Assembly: GCF_001039355.2 (NCBI RefSeq)
Contig: NW_019775563.1
Location: 169,537 to 233,536, forward strand
Reading direction: 5' to 3'
From: Lingula anatina
Lineage: Eukaryota > Brachiopoda > Lingulata > Lingulida > Lingulidae
Length of the DNA stretch: 64,000 bases
Below are positions 51,666 to 63,200 of this stretch, piece after piece. The notes beneath the pieces are model-generated. The model was given only the letters and a program-made list of their open reading frames with translations. It ran no database searches and had not been told where the DNA came from. Position numbers and translations under genes: made by a program. Position 1 is the stretch's first letter. Every line of letters starts with the position of its first letter.

Positions 51666-52194
51666 GAGAGTGCGTAGGCTCCCTGGGGGGAGGCTGTTAA
51701 CTGAAAATATCCAGGAAACAATAGCTGAAGGAGGTGGTTCTGTACATGTTTGGGGTGCCATTTGCAGCAATGGCATTTGCCCATTGGTTCCTCTGGATGA
51801 AAACCCTAACGCTGCCAGATACAGAGACATTCTCCAGCAGAACCGGGAGCCGTTCGCAAGAGGGATATACAGAGACAATTTTAGATTGCAACATGACAAT
51901 GCAACTCAACACACAGCCCGCTTAATTGCAGACTTTATCCGACAAAACAACATTCAGCTGATGCCACAGCCAGCAAGAAGCCCAGATGCAAACCCAATTG
52001 AGCACATGTGGGACGAACTTGGTCGTGCTATTCAGAGGAGAAACCCTCTTCCTGCAAATCTAGATGAACTGCGAGATGCCCTTCAATATGAATGGACCAG
52101 AATTCCTCTCCAAAGAGTTGCGACTCTAGTTCACAGTATGCCACTCCGTTTGGCGGCCATTATCCAAGCTCGGGGTGGGCATACCCGCTATTGA
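51666..52194 (+). pseudogene. Tc1-type transposase C-terminal half, right arm
   Basis: An open frame from the loop (RRLPGGRLLTENIQ) through VWGAICSNG, the second catalytic Asp in LQHDNATQHTA (about 51895), and the third acidic residue in NPIEHMWDELGR (about 52000), to a stop after GGHTRY. Thirty-four residues separate the Asp and Glu, the DD34E spacing of the Tc1 family. The N-terminal DNA-binding domain and the first Asp are missing. The upstream part of the same frame is only the antisense of the left arm. Confidence 0.88.
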
Positions 52195-52524
52195 GATTAA
52201 TAATGAACTCTGAAGATGTTTCTTGACAATTTCCCCTTATTTCATATTAATTGTCAATCACAGTATAAATTTATGTTTAATTTTTCACTTGGTACTGTTA
52301 TGTAAAAAAAGTACTCTTTTTGGGGGCATGAGGAAAAAAACCCTAAATAAATTAACGCTTTTTTCACATTTGCATTGGTTGTTTCTCCTTGACTTAACCA
52401 ATCCTCCAGCTTCACATATTTAACAATATAAACAGTATTAATTTGGTAATATCAATAATAATGAAAGAAACAGGGCCATATGCATCCCAAAATTTCCGTG
52501 TACCAACCATTTTGGGCAAGAGTG

Positions 52525-54125
52525 TATTACAAGATCCGAGGTTATCGCTGGGATGAAAATTTGCTGTAACCTCATTGGTAAAAAAATTTTCGAAAGTTTA
52601 TTTTAAAAAAGATTTAAAAATAAGTAAGTAAATTTGCAAAGTAATTTATTTGAATAGCAGCAACATTAATAAAAAATAATTCATTTCTTTTAACCGCGCG
52701 TCTGAGCAGTGCTGGCCTATATAAAAACCTAAACAACACAGAAAAATTAAAAACTAATATAAAAATAATTAACTAAAAACACAAGTTAACCAAAAAAGCA
52801 GCATTTAAATTAGTCTTAACAGGCATCGATCTATATCTGCGCTTAGCCTACTTCTCCGTACTCTTCTCATGAGGTGCTTAGATCTATTTTCAGCGGAGAA
52901 TCCAGCCTCGGTTTAAACATTCACAGTGATGACGTCATGGGAAATCACCTTCCCTGATGGTTTAACCGCTGCTACGACTCCATGCATGTTTGTGAAAAGG
53001 TAAAAACTTAGGCATGCACTTGAGCTTCTCACGCATGTCTTATAGGCGTTTAATTATATATTGCATGATGTTCAATTTTTATATGATAAATCAGTGAAAT
53101 GATTTGCAGAGGATCGGTTTGGATACACGTTCTTGTCATGTACTCGAGCTACCAGTACAGTACATGTAGGCCTACTGTACGTACTCAAGACTGTGTGCCT
53201 CAACTCAGTCTCTAGTCAAAGTTTACATCAATGTATTACTACAATATTAGTAATGGTAACACATTCTTGTTACATGTATGGAATTGAGAACCGTGTGTGT
53301 GTGTGTGTGTGTGGAGGGGGTACAAATGTCTATTTTTACCCACAGTTAAAGCTAGCTGGATTGGAAGTGGGAGAGGAATCCCTACGGCTACTGGTACATT
53401 TGGTGAGATATCATTGATGATTTATGCATTAGTGATTACCTCTCCTCCCACCTCCCCCCCCCCCAGTTGCAGTACTATTACAATGTATGTACATTAATTT
53501 AGTAAACCTTATATCAGTCGGCTCTACTGGGTATATGCCAAGGTAATATTTATATAATGAAAACTGATACAGAATAGCTGATCACAGATTTACCATGTCA
53601 TATGGTGGGGGGGGGGGTAATGTTTTTGTGATGTATGCAGTGTGTAAGGAAATGTGCAATACTTACCATTATATTATAGTCAGACACAATCATTTCCATT
53701 TTATATGAATTGCCACTTTATTTATGATGTTTATATATACAGTAGTCAAAGTTTCCTGTGTCTAGCACACTTAGTTTAAGTTTTATATATCTAATACATT
53801 CCATATTTTAGCATGCAGGTACCAGTACAAATAAAAATAAAACAAATATTAAAATTATGCAGGAGAAGTCCTAATTGAAGTCTGATAATTTAGACTAAAC
53901 AGTTACACATGTACAGTGATGATCTACCTGACATCTACAAGAGGGCCTTGGTAGCTATACCCAGTAGCTATACCACCTAGCAGTCAGTGAGTAACAACAT
54001 CTACTCACATCGGTCTGATGAAGACCTACACCCAGTTTGGCTGGACGCTAACAGTACTAAAATATTTCAGCTTGTGTTTTATAATTATCATATGTGAACA
54101 GTGACAAATTTCAGAAATCAAGATC
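52525..54125. other. DUSP12 upstream region, no other gene seen
   Basis: AT-rich DNA with (GT)n at 53293-53313, C- and G-runs near 53456 and 53606, and the promoter and 5' UTR of DUSP12 expected toward the right. No clear core promoter element could be placed. Confidence 0.4.
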
Positions 54126-56737
54126 ATGGGTGACTTGGCTAGAGTAGACATCAACCTGTACATAGGGAGCAGGGACGATGCCAGTGACACAGAGACATTA
54201 CAACAGAAAGAAGTGACACACATTCTGACCATTGATGTGAAGCCACTGCCTACTACACAACAAATGACATTTCAGTGTAAATTCATCCATGCTCTGGATG
54301 ACCCAGAGACTGACCTTCTGAGTTATTTTGAAGAGTGCATTCAGTTTATTGAGGATGGAGTGAAGATGGGAGGAGTGCTGGTGCATTGGTATGTTTGGTA
54401 TCTTCACAAATTAAAATAACAATGGATAATAATTGCATAATTAGTATTTGTTTACAGCTCAGAAAAAAACCTATCGTGTAACTGCATAGATTATGAAGTT
54501 GAGTAAAGAAATATAGGTCTTTTCAAGAAACAGCAAATGTACATGTTAACATGAATGTTTTGAATTCCTCAATGAAGCCATCATAGCTGAATTAAAAGTG
54601 AAATAGTATAAGGTGAATGGCAGAACTGTAAAATTAATGTATTTAATCACTGCTTCAGTGGATTATTTGTCTTCAATAATACATTTAATTCTTCTGTATT
54701 ATTACTCAGACTATTTATTAATTTTTATTTTCACTTCAGTGCAGCAGGGGTGTCTAGGAGTGCCACCATAACAGCAGCTTATCTCATGAGAAAGCACAAT
54801 ATAGGCGTTGAGGAAGCTCTTGGCAAAATTGAAGAGAAGAGACATGTTGGGTACTGTTTTGATTCTTACAAAATATCATTAACAAATAATTTTTAAAAAT
54901 ATTTTTATCATATAGATTGTGCAACATTTTATTCATAACAGGATATGGAAGGCAGAACTGTTAGTTAGTTTACTAGTAAATATCTGATTTATTTTAGGCC
55001 AAACCCAGGATTTATGCAACAATTACACTTATTCGAAGAAATGGGTAGTAGACTTGACCAGAAACATCCAAAGTATAAAATTTATTTCTGGAATAAATTG
55101 TCTGCCAGGGTACAAGCAGGTAACTAGGTGGATTCCTAAACACGCTTCCTCTTAATTGCTTTTTTTTTTTAATTTTCTTACATCATATCCAAGCAAATGA
55201 AACCAAAAAGCTATTGTTTTGCTTTTCTTTTAATTAAAAACTTAGTATTTTAAGAGTATAGTAAGAGTAGGTCAGATCCCACTGCATATTTTTAGACTTC
55301 ACTGAAAGGCAGTCTCATCTTTGATTACATGGCATTCATGAAGACTCGATGGAGAAAAACGATAAAAATATTCAGTATATTTTTTAATGATTTGCTTTTC
55401 TAATCATTTTTGGCACAGCACGTTCCTTAGAAGACATTAATGCAGATACATTAGAACCTGATCCCTCTGTGGGAGGAACTGGTGGCGAAACAGTGTATAG
55501 ATGTAAAAAGTGCAGGCAAGTAGTTCACATATGGGTGTAGAAAAAGGTAACTCACTTGTAGCATCATTTAAGGCAAACTTTTTCATATTTTTCACCTTTT
55601 TCTGCTAACTGTATGTGAATTAGCATTACAGCCTGCATGAATGTTTAGACCATGGTCCTGTGGTTGATATTCCAAGATTATTGTGTTTAACATTATCAAA
55701 AGACTTATTTGAGAAATTTATAACTATCCAACCAAGAAAAATGATTAACAACTGTATTTGAGACATTTTATATTAAGATACAGGATTTTTGGTTAAGGTT
55801 GAAACGTCATGCCACATATGAAAAAAAATAATGTCCAATCAACTTATAAAAACAATTCTCTTTGTCACTGCTAAAATTATGTTGTTGCATTTCAGACGCA
55901 TTCTTTTCAAACAGACCAGCTTTTTGTCTCATTCTGAGGGTACAGGCGAAGCTGCATTTGACTGGAGGCGAGACAGTATAAAACATGATGGCAGCCATAG
56001 CAGTAGTGATGAAAAAGAGACCATGTGCTCACAGTCTTACTTCATAGAACCAGTGCAATGGATGTCTGACTGTATCAGTAGTCTAGAGGGGAAAGTGAGT
56101 ATACTTCACTGGCAGATTGGGGTGAAGGGGCACACAGACATATATTTTAAAATTTATAAAGTAATGTTTCTTTCTTAGTTGTTTCTTTCGCTATGCAGAC
56201 TCAAAGAATGATACATAATTCACATGTTGTAGATTGATCAGTTATATTTCACTTCCAGCTTTCTTGTCCGAAGTGCAATGCCAAACTAGGGTCTTTTAAT
56301 TGGGCAGGTAGGTACACTGTACTTACAAATGGTCAGTATTCTGCAAAATTCTATGTAATGATTCTCCTTCGACAATGTTTTAAAAATCACTCTCAGCAAA
56401 TAGCAAAGGAAAAAAATCCACAAGGTTTGCATGTGATATACAATGAGGGGTATAAGGTGATGAGTAAAATAAGGGTTTGTAATATTAAGAATTCTGTGTA
56501 TAGAGAGCACTTATTTTTTTCCTCTTATGTGATATCACACTACTGGTTGCATTGTAACATGAATTCTCAAATTGATGTCCTGTTTACATTTTAGGGGAGA
56601 GATGCCCATGTGGAGCTTGGATCACACCTGCTTTCCATATTCAGATACAGAAAGTGGACAAATCAAGTCCAAGGAGTCTACCAGTCACAGTGCCCCCTCA
56701 GTGTAGAACTACTGCTAATCAAACAACATTAACTTAA
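54126..56737 (+). CDS. DUSP12: Dual-specificity phosphatase 12 (YVH1-like), complete, seven exons
   Basis: Exons: 54126-54388, 54740-54850, 54998-55119, 55419-55515, 55896-56094, 56259-56307 and 56595-56737. They sum to 984 bases (327 codons plus stop) in one frame. The phosphatase signature HCAAGVSRS (residues 87-95, Cys88, Arg94) spans the exon 1/2 junction. ALDDPETD (56-63) supplies the general-acid Asp. The C-terminal zinc-binding region has CKKC (194-197), CPKC (267-270) and CPC (284-286), with the family signature SYFIEPVQWM between them. DUSP12/Yvh1 proteins are atypical protein phosphatases whose zinc domain acts in late 60S ribosome maturation. The length is close to that of the vertebrate protein. 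All introns are GT-AG except intron 4, which is GC-AG. The gene converges with the collagen gene. Intron 1 has an inverted copy downstream. Confidence 0.97.
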
Positions 56738-56794
56738 GCCCTGTATTCCACTGGGCACTGAATGAAAATTTGATACAGACTGCGCTGCATTTTG

Positions 56795-56800
56795 AATAAA
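56795..56800 (+). terminator. Polyadenylation signal of DUSP12
   Basis: AATAAA lies 58 bases after the DUSP12 stop codon, in the right orientation and distance for a short 3' UTR. Confidence 0.7.
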
Positions 56801-56809
56801 GATTTTAAT

Positions 56810-57142
56810 TTTTTATTTAAATAAACAGTCTGAGTAAAAATACAGAAGAATTAGATGTATTATTAAAGACAAATAATCCACTGAAGCAGTGATTAAGGGC
56901 ATTAATTTTACAGTTCTCTATGCCATTCACCATTTTCTACTTTCACTTTTGATTCAACCATGATGGCTTCATTTAGGAATTCAAAACATTCATGTTAACA
57001 TGTACATTTGCTGTTGCTTGAGAAGACCTATATTTCTTTACTCAACTTTATAATCTACTGTCACACAAGTTTTTTCCTGAGCTGTAAATTAATAATAATC
57101 ATCCAGAAATTTTAACAAAATTTGTGAAGATACCAAACATAC
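56810..57142 (-). repeat. Inverted copy of DUSP12 intron 1
   Basis: Read on minus, this starts at 57142 with GTATGTTTGGTATCTTCAC, exactly the 5' end of intron 1 (54389). It follows the intron almost to its 3' end (shared blocks include TAAAGAAATATAGGTCTT and CACTGCTTCAGTGGATTATT), with moderate divergence and small indels. No exon sequence is included. Confidence 0.9.
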
Positions 57143-58058
57143 AAACTTTAGTGAGTATATAATGGATCCAATGCTGCACTACTGCGTAGGGCATACAAAT
57201 CATAAGTTCAAATTGAACACGTTCATTTGCGTTATATAATTACATGTACGGCCATAAAACGAGTCGCATGCACAAGCAAGCGACTGTATTAAGTTAATAT
57301 ACGAGTCTGGGGGTTATTTTTGTGAACTGAACACACCTTCCTTTTTACCCCCCACCCCCACCCCCCCACCCCCACCCACCCCAAAAAAAGTTTTTCCTTT
57401 AATCACGTTGGGGACATTCAGTCTAAATTAAGAGTAAAGTACGTTATTAAAATTGCACATTTTTAAAGCTAGTCCAGGAGGAAAACCAGAGATAAAACCC
57501 TTTTATATATCTTTCTTATATCGCGGCTCTGGAAACCGGGCAATTGAGCACAGCTGCGCACGCCAACGACAGCGCTGTGCCTGACCCACCTGCCCACCGT
57601 ATATACGTTATACTTCTTATAGTTATATATTCAATTTTCATAAATCATATAGAGCAAAATTACTGCATTACACACTCTAGCATTCGAACATGAGTACAAG
57701 GGTATAGCTGTGTTTAAAACAGCGGAATTATCAAGAAGTCGCAGAGGCTTCGATGGTAGATCTTAGACCAAATGGAAACCTACCTTGTCACGCAGAAGGC
57801 CAGTTTGGTTGTACACGTTTACATCTGCATTTACAATCGATAGCACGGGTGCCGTACAGATGTATTTCATCTTGTGCAACGCCAGTCCCCGAACATGGTC
57901 TTATCATCACCGTCGAAGTTCACAATGTTCACGGGGCCTTGTTTGAGAAACCGACACGGAGCGTTTTTTTCTGTGACTATGTTTTGTGCTGAGATTTAGT
58001 TTGGGTTCACCTAAGACGTTAAAGAGCACAATGGGATCAAAGTCGGCCCGGTTTTGCC
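57143..58058. other. Spacer with C-rich tract and a decayed exon-like segment
   Basis: A C-rich run lies at about 57349-57384. On minus, 57947-57784 is a diverged, frameshifted relative of the exon-like block in the 38-50 kb duplications, ending in a GTAGGT donor-like sequence. No intact gene is present. Confidence 0.5.
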
Positions 58059-58062
58059 TTAA

Positions 58063-58362
58063 AGGGATAATAACTCTTCGTATGAGATCTATATTTCATA
58101 ATAAAAATATTGTGAACAACTCATAGAAATATAATATATTCTGTTTTACCACAAAACGGCAGTTATAGCTATTATTCTGATATCTAAAGTTGTCTTTAGA
58201 CCACGTGACCTCCATTGATGGCCATAAAAAACTTTTTAGAAAAAAATACCAGGGACTAACTATGAATGTAAAAATGGATTCATTAACCATTGGTAAGTAT
58301 GGGAAAATTAGTTTACTCCAGGAAAATTCATTTTTTGGCCAAAACGAAGAGTTATTATCCCT
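58063..58362. mobile_element. 300 bp MITE flanked by TTAA
   Basis: Perfect inverted ends AGGGATAATAACTCTTCGT and its complement sit directly inside TTAA on both sides (58059-58062 and 58363-58366). A TTAA target duplication is the hallmark of the piggyBac superfamily. The interior is AT-rich and non-coding. Confidence 0.85.
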
Positions 58363-58520
58363 TTAAGCAAGCCCCTATAAGAAGAAGGAATCATTTCAAA
58401 ACGTTCAAACGTGTACAAGCAATTGCAACAATACGAATTTTAAGAAAAACACATTTGTTAAATAATTTTGTAGAGAAGATACCGTTCTCGTCTGCAGATC
58501 GCGATATACAGGTGGTAAGA

Positions 58521-58800
58521 CAGGGGCGGATACAGGATTTGAAGGGGGGTTTGTTTTTTACGAATGACAGGCCTCGGATTCGAAGCCGACCCTCGTCCCC
58601 CTTGTGGTAGGGTTCGGGGCCTGCTTAAGGGCCCCAGTATATTTTGGTGTTTTGAAAGTCAAGCGGTGCCATTTGGAACGGTGAAGAACTATAAATCATC
58701 TAGTAAAAATTCTTATTTCTAGAGGGGAATCAGTGTGATTTTTTTCAGAAACCGAAGTGGGAGTCAGGACCCCCCTGACCCCCCACTAAATCCGCCACTG
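58521..58800. mobile_element. ~280 bp MITE with GGCGGAT ends
   Basis: CAGGGGCGGATACAGGATTT at the left mirrors the complement of CACTAAATCCGCCACTG at the right. No clear target duplication is visible and there is no coding capacity. The type is common in invertebrate genomes and probably hAT-like, but that assignment is tentative. Confidence 0.65.
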
Positions 58801-59695
58801 ACCCCCACCCACCCCCACCCTCAACCATCCGTCCGCATAGCATGTCGATCGTTATGTCAAAACCAAAAATATTCATGCTAACGAAGTATTTTCATTGGTT
58901 CATGTTTTATCGCGAGGTTATAGGTACAGAAACATTCAGAATGCAAAGATGAAAGTTCTCGGACTAATACTGATATCTGCGTTGCTAAACTAGTACGGGG
59001 ATATAGCTAAACGCTGAAACCAGATTGTCGTTAAGTTCCTGGTCGTCTAACGTGCCAGTTTTCATGATAATAAATTACTAAGATACAGAGTTATATCGGA
59101 AACCGATCAGTATCTCAAACCAATTTACAAAGCGGAATTGGCTATTAACGCGTGACCACCCTATGCGCAGAATCGAGTGAGGTGCTGAGAAAAGGAACAA
59201 AAAAATTAAATAAATAAATAAATAAATAAAAAATAAGTTTCATGTATTAAAATTCTTATTTAATTGCCACAATATCTCGATACATATCTCACGTAAAAGA
59301 AAACGGGAAATTAGCTATTTTCCCCAATATAGGCCTTGATACCGATACCCCTTAATAGTTCATGTTTTTTGGTTATCAAATTACATGTATGTAACAACAT
59401 ATAGAAAAAGCTTTTTTCTTGAAAGCTATGAAAGCTGGATTGAGAAAATGTGGCTCTTTAAATATTCTAAACTTTTCTACATAAATGTAAAACATATATG
59501 TATAATTATAATTAATGTATGTATATACGGTAAGACCGGGATGTCGGCCTTGTTCTGACATATACATGTTAAAATCATGTCAATCTTAACGCAGTATCTC
59601 GTCTTCTTTCTTTGGCAAGTCTGTTTTTAAAGCCCAGTTACAACCTCTTATAAGAAAATGATAATCATTTCATTGCAGTGAATGGTTGGTGAACT
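58801..59695. other. 3' flank of the collagen gene
   Basis: It has an (AAAT)n run at about 59205-59232. The collagen 3' UTR and poly(A) site should fall here on the minus strand. I could not choose a specific signal among several AT-rich candidates. Confidence 0.4.
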
Positions 59696-60201
59696 TTAAT
59701 GTAAAAGTTTCTGTCGCATTAATGTGATGGCAGCTTTTTCTCTGCGACGAGCCCGGAAGTAGACGACGTATATGGCAACTGTTCCCACGAGCACCGTTCC
59801 AATTATGCACCCAAGAATGATTTGGTGTATTATAGCCGCATTTAATTTTGCCATCAGGTCTGTGGATGGGAAAAAAAGAAGAATATAGAAAGACATGGGT
59901 GTAAACCAGAACAGATAAGGAAATATAAAATATCTTTATCAACTAAGAACTCAAGTTTGTCTTCAAATAGTTCCTCAATTAAAAGATACATGTTAAACCT
60001 AATGTAATATGTAATGCCAATGTTATGTCAAACCCAAAATATATAATTAATATGAACCTAATTAATTGCATTTTGTTCATGGTAGAAAGAAACAGCACGA
60101 AAATTCATGCACTAACATTAATTCTTATATACGGCCCCGGCTATGCATACTGTTAGCACAACCGTACATAACAGAAACCGTTTACAGGAATGCAAAAGCA
60201 T

Positions 60202-60237
<36 letters not shown>

Positions 60238-63200
60238 CAAGAGATAGACAGAGAAAGAGAAGGGAGGGGTTGACAAATGCTTTGCAGCAAAACGAACCTG
60301 AATTTATACTTTCTGCATCCATTTGTTCCCCATTAAACTGGTAAAACCAATCGATGGTAACGTGTTGTATCCTATCAGTAAAGGGGGCCTTTGTAACCAA
60401 TGATTGGGTACTAGTTGGACTTGGCTGTCTTCCAGGACGCACTTGCACCATTGCCATGGTGTCACCTTTCTGCCCTTTCTGTCCAGTTACACTCATCCCC
60501 TTCATCCCTTTCATGCCCTTCATCCCCTTCAAGCCCATTTCTCCTGTCGCACCAGAATTTCCCACGTTTCCCGTCATGCCCTTCTGGCCTTTTTGGCCTT
60601 TGACGTCCCCAGGCTGACCGACTGCGCCTTCCAACCCTGTAAATTAAGTTTTACTTATATTGGTAACACATTCTTTTCGTAGTCGAGGTCCCGCACATAC
60701 TGGTACAATAATAACACTCGGAATCTTTATGATATGTAATTTAAGATTTTAATCTTTTTCTCCATTCTGTTAGGCTTTAACTAGTTCATAAATAGTATAG
60801 TTATGACGAAGATTTTAAGAAATGTTTGAAATGTATTAATTTTATTCCTGACTTGCACATACAAGTGCAAATTGTAATTTAAACCCTAATTTGTACATTG
60901 TTTAACCATACTCCCCAAGCAAAAAAGTGTCACCTCTAAGGCAATTCGTAAAGTGATACAGAAAAATCATGTCGCGAACCAATGTTCTTCTTTCAAATTG
61001 CCACAGAAAAAAATCAAAGCGACATTTTAGTGCTTAGTATACCAGTAGCATCTTCTGGATTGGAGGACGCACCTATTGTGTCTGTGAGTGGAGTCAAAAG
61101 TTTGCACAGTTTAGGCGTTCCACATTACGGTGCAAAAATACAGTAGTATGAGATCGTTTTGGTTAGCGGAGAACCAGAGGCAGAAAATTCGGAATATACG
61201 TCTTACCACCTGCTCTCCTTCTGACAATGTTTCACCTGCTTTCATCTGGGAACAGTATGAATGCCCATGGCCAGTTTTGGGCTGGTGTCCATTCCAGAGT
61301 TCCAGTATGCAATCTGACTCAACTTAGGCGGTTTCTGGCAGTGATCATTGGTTTCCTCACAGAAACCCTACCAAAATAACGACGATTGTGCACACGTCTT
61401 TGTGTTCTGCTTTTGTGAAATGTTGAAGTCAAGTTCCAAAATGTCATGAAACGTTTTCTACGAGGAAGGCGTATCAATCGGCAGGTCAAAATTCCCTCTG
61501 GTGTCGACCGCTTGGTTAAAAAAATGCATTCCTCTCACTGAAGAGTCGCATATTAAAAATAAATTGGTATTGGAGTATTTTAATGGTTACGCTAGGTACG
61601 TCAATTTTCTACTTCTCACATCCCCAATTTACACGATAACCACTTGCCTCTTTGTTATATAATAGTAAAATTAAACCTATGGTAACCTAGTAGTAATAAC
61701 TGTACAAAAATGTACATACCGGGGTAGTTGCGGTAGGAGTGGCACCTTTTTGACAGGGGTGTATACAATATATCAAATAATGCCATGCAATCAAAGCAGT
61801 TACGAAAGAGACGTCGTAGGATACAGGGTTAAACAATATTTGATCATAAGAATATTTTTCCCGAGAAATATAAAAAGGAGCATGTTTTTCTGCTTCTTTG
61901 AAGAAAATAGGGCATCTTAAATTTCAGATATACCGGGTAACTAGCTAAATAACAGTATTGGAGATGGGGTTTCTCTTACCTTTGGGTCCTGCTGTCCCTG
62001 GTGGCCCACCAGTGCTTATTCCTTTTGGACCTCCTTTTCCTGGTGGCCCTCCTGTTCCAGAAGGCCCCCTTGCACCTGATGGCCCTCCTGTTCCAGGCGG
62101 TCCTCCTGTGCCAGGATGCCCTCCTGTTCCTGGGGGTCCTCCTGTTCCAGGTGACCCTTCAGTTCCCGGAGGGCCTCCTGTTCCTGGTTGGCCTCCAGTT
62201 CCTGGAGGACCACTTCTCCCAGGCGGCCCCTCTGTACCCATTGGTCCACTTGTTCCTTGTGGCCCTCCTATACCCGCTGGCCCTCCAATTCCAGATGGCC
62301 CTGCTGTTCCCGGTGGCCCTGCTGTTCCCGGAGATCCTGCCATTCCTGGCGGCCCTCCTGTACCTGTTGGCCCTCCTGTTCCATGTGGCCCTCCTGTTGC
62401 GGGTGTCCCTACTGTTCCTGGGGGGCCACCTGTTCCGGTTGTCCCTGCTGTTCCTGGTGGACCTCCTGTCCCTTGAGGACCACTTGTCCCAGGCGGCCCC
62501 GCTGTACCCATTGGTCCACTTGTTCCTGGTGGCTCTCCTGTACCTGGCAGTCCTTCAGCTCCGGGTGGCCCTCCTGTTCCAGGTGGCCCTACTGTTCCAG
62601 GAGACCCTATTCTTCCAGGAGACCCTACTGTTCCGGGTGGCCCTGCTGTTCCTGGTGGGCCTCCTATCCCGTTTGGCCCTAATCTCCCTGGTGGGCCTCC
62701 TATTCCCGGTGGACCATTTGTCCCAGGGTATCCCACTGTACCCAATGGTCCAGTTTTTCCTTGTGGCCCTCCGATACCTGGTGGCCCTCCTGTTCCGGGT
62801 GGTCCTCCTGTTCCTATCGGTCCTGCTGAGCCTGGTGATCCTCCTGTTCCTTCTGGTCCTGTTGTACCTGGTGGGCCTCCTGTTCCTGTTGAAAAAAAAA
62901 ATGAACTTCAGCATCCTTCTTTCAAATATCCAAGAAACTTGGAGGGAGATTTAAAAAAAAACATGCTTCTTCATTTTTTTATTTCGGTAATATTGCAGAG
63001 AATGCTATATCGATAATAATAATAAAACGAAGATAATGGATAAATAATAATGATTACACGTTGCGGCTTTGGTTTTAATTTTCAAGTCACTCAAAGGGAT
63101 TGCCCTGTCCCCGCTACTTATAATGACTATCAGTACTGGTTGATGACTCCCACTGTTAATGAGCAAACTCTTTAGTAAACAAAATAATTCAACATCTAGT

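Larger units (their letters stand above)
50864..52524. mobile_element. Palindromic Tc1/mariner element made of two inverted 3' halves
   Basis: CACTCTTGCCCAAAATGG at 50864 and its complement ending at 52524 are each flanked by TA, the Tc1/mariner target. The two halves (50864-51665 and 51720-52524) are near-identical inverted copies around a loop of about 54 bases. Both arms encode the C-terminal half of a Tc1-type transposase. The helix-turn-helix region and the first catalytic Asp are absent from both. It cannot make a transposase but retains both ends, so it could be mobilised in trans. Confidence 0.92.

Noticed and set aside
62001-62954. Long open frame of 317 codons on the plus strand, opposite the collagen exon
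   Set aside because: It is the antisense shadow of the periodic Gly-X-Y exon. A 9-base repeat without stops on one strand tends to be open on the other, and the product is low-complexity Leu/Phe.
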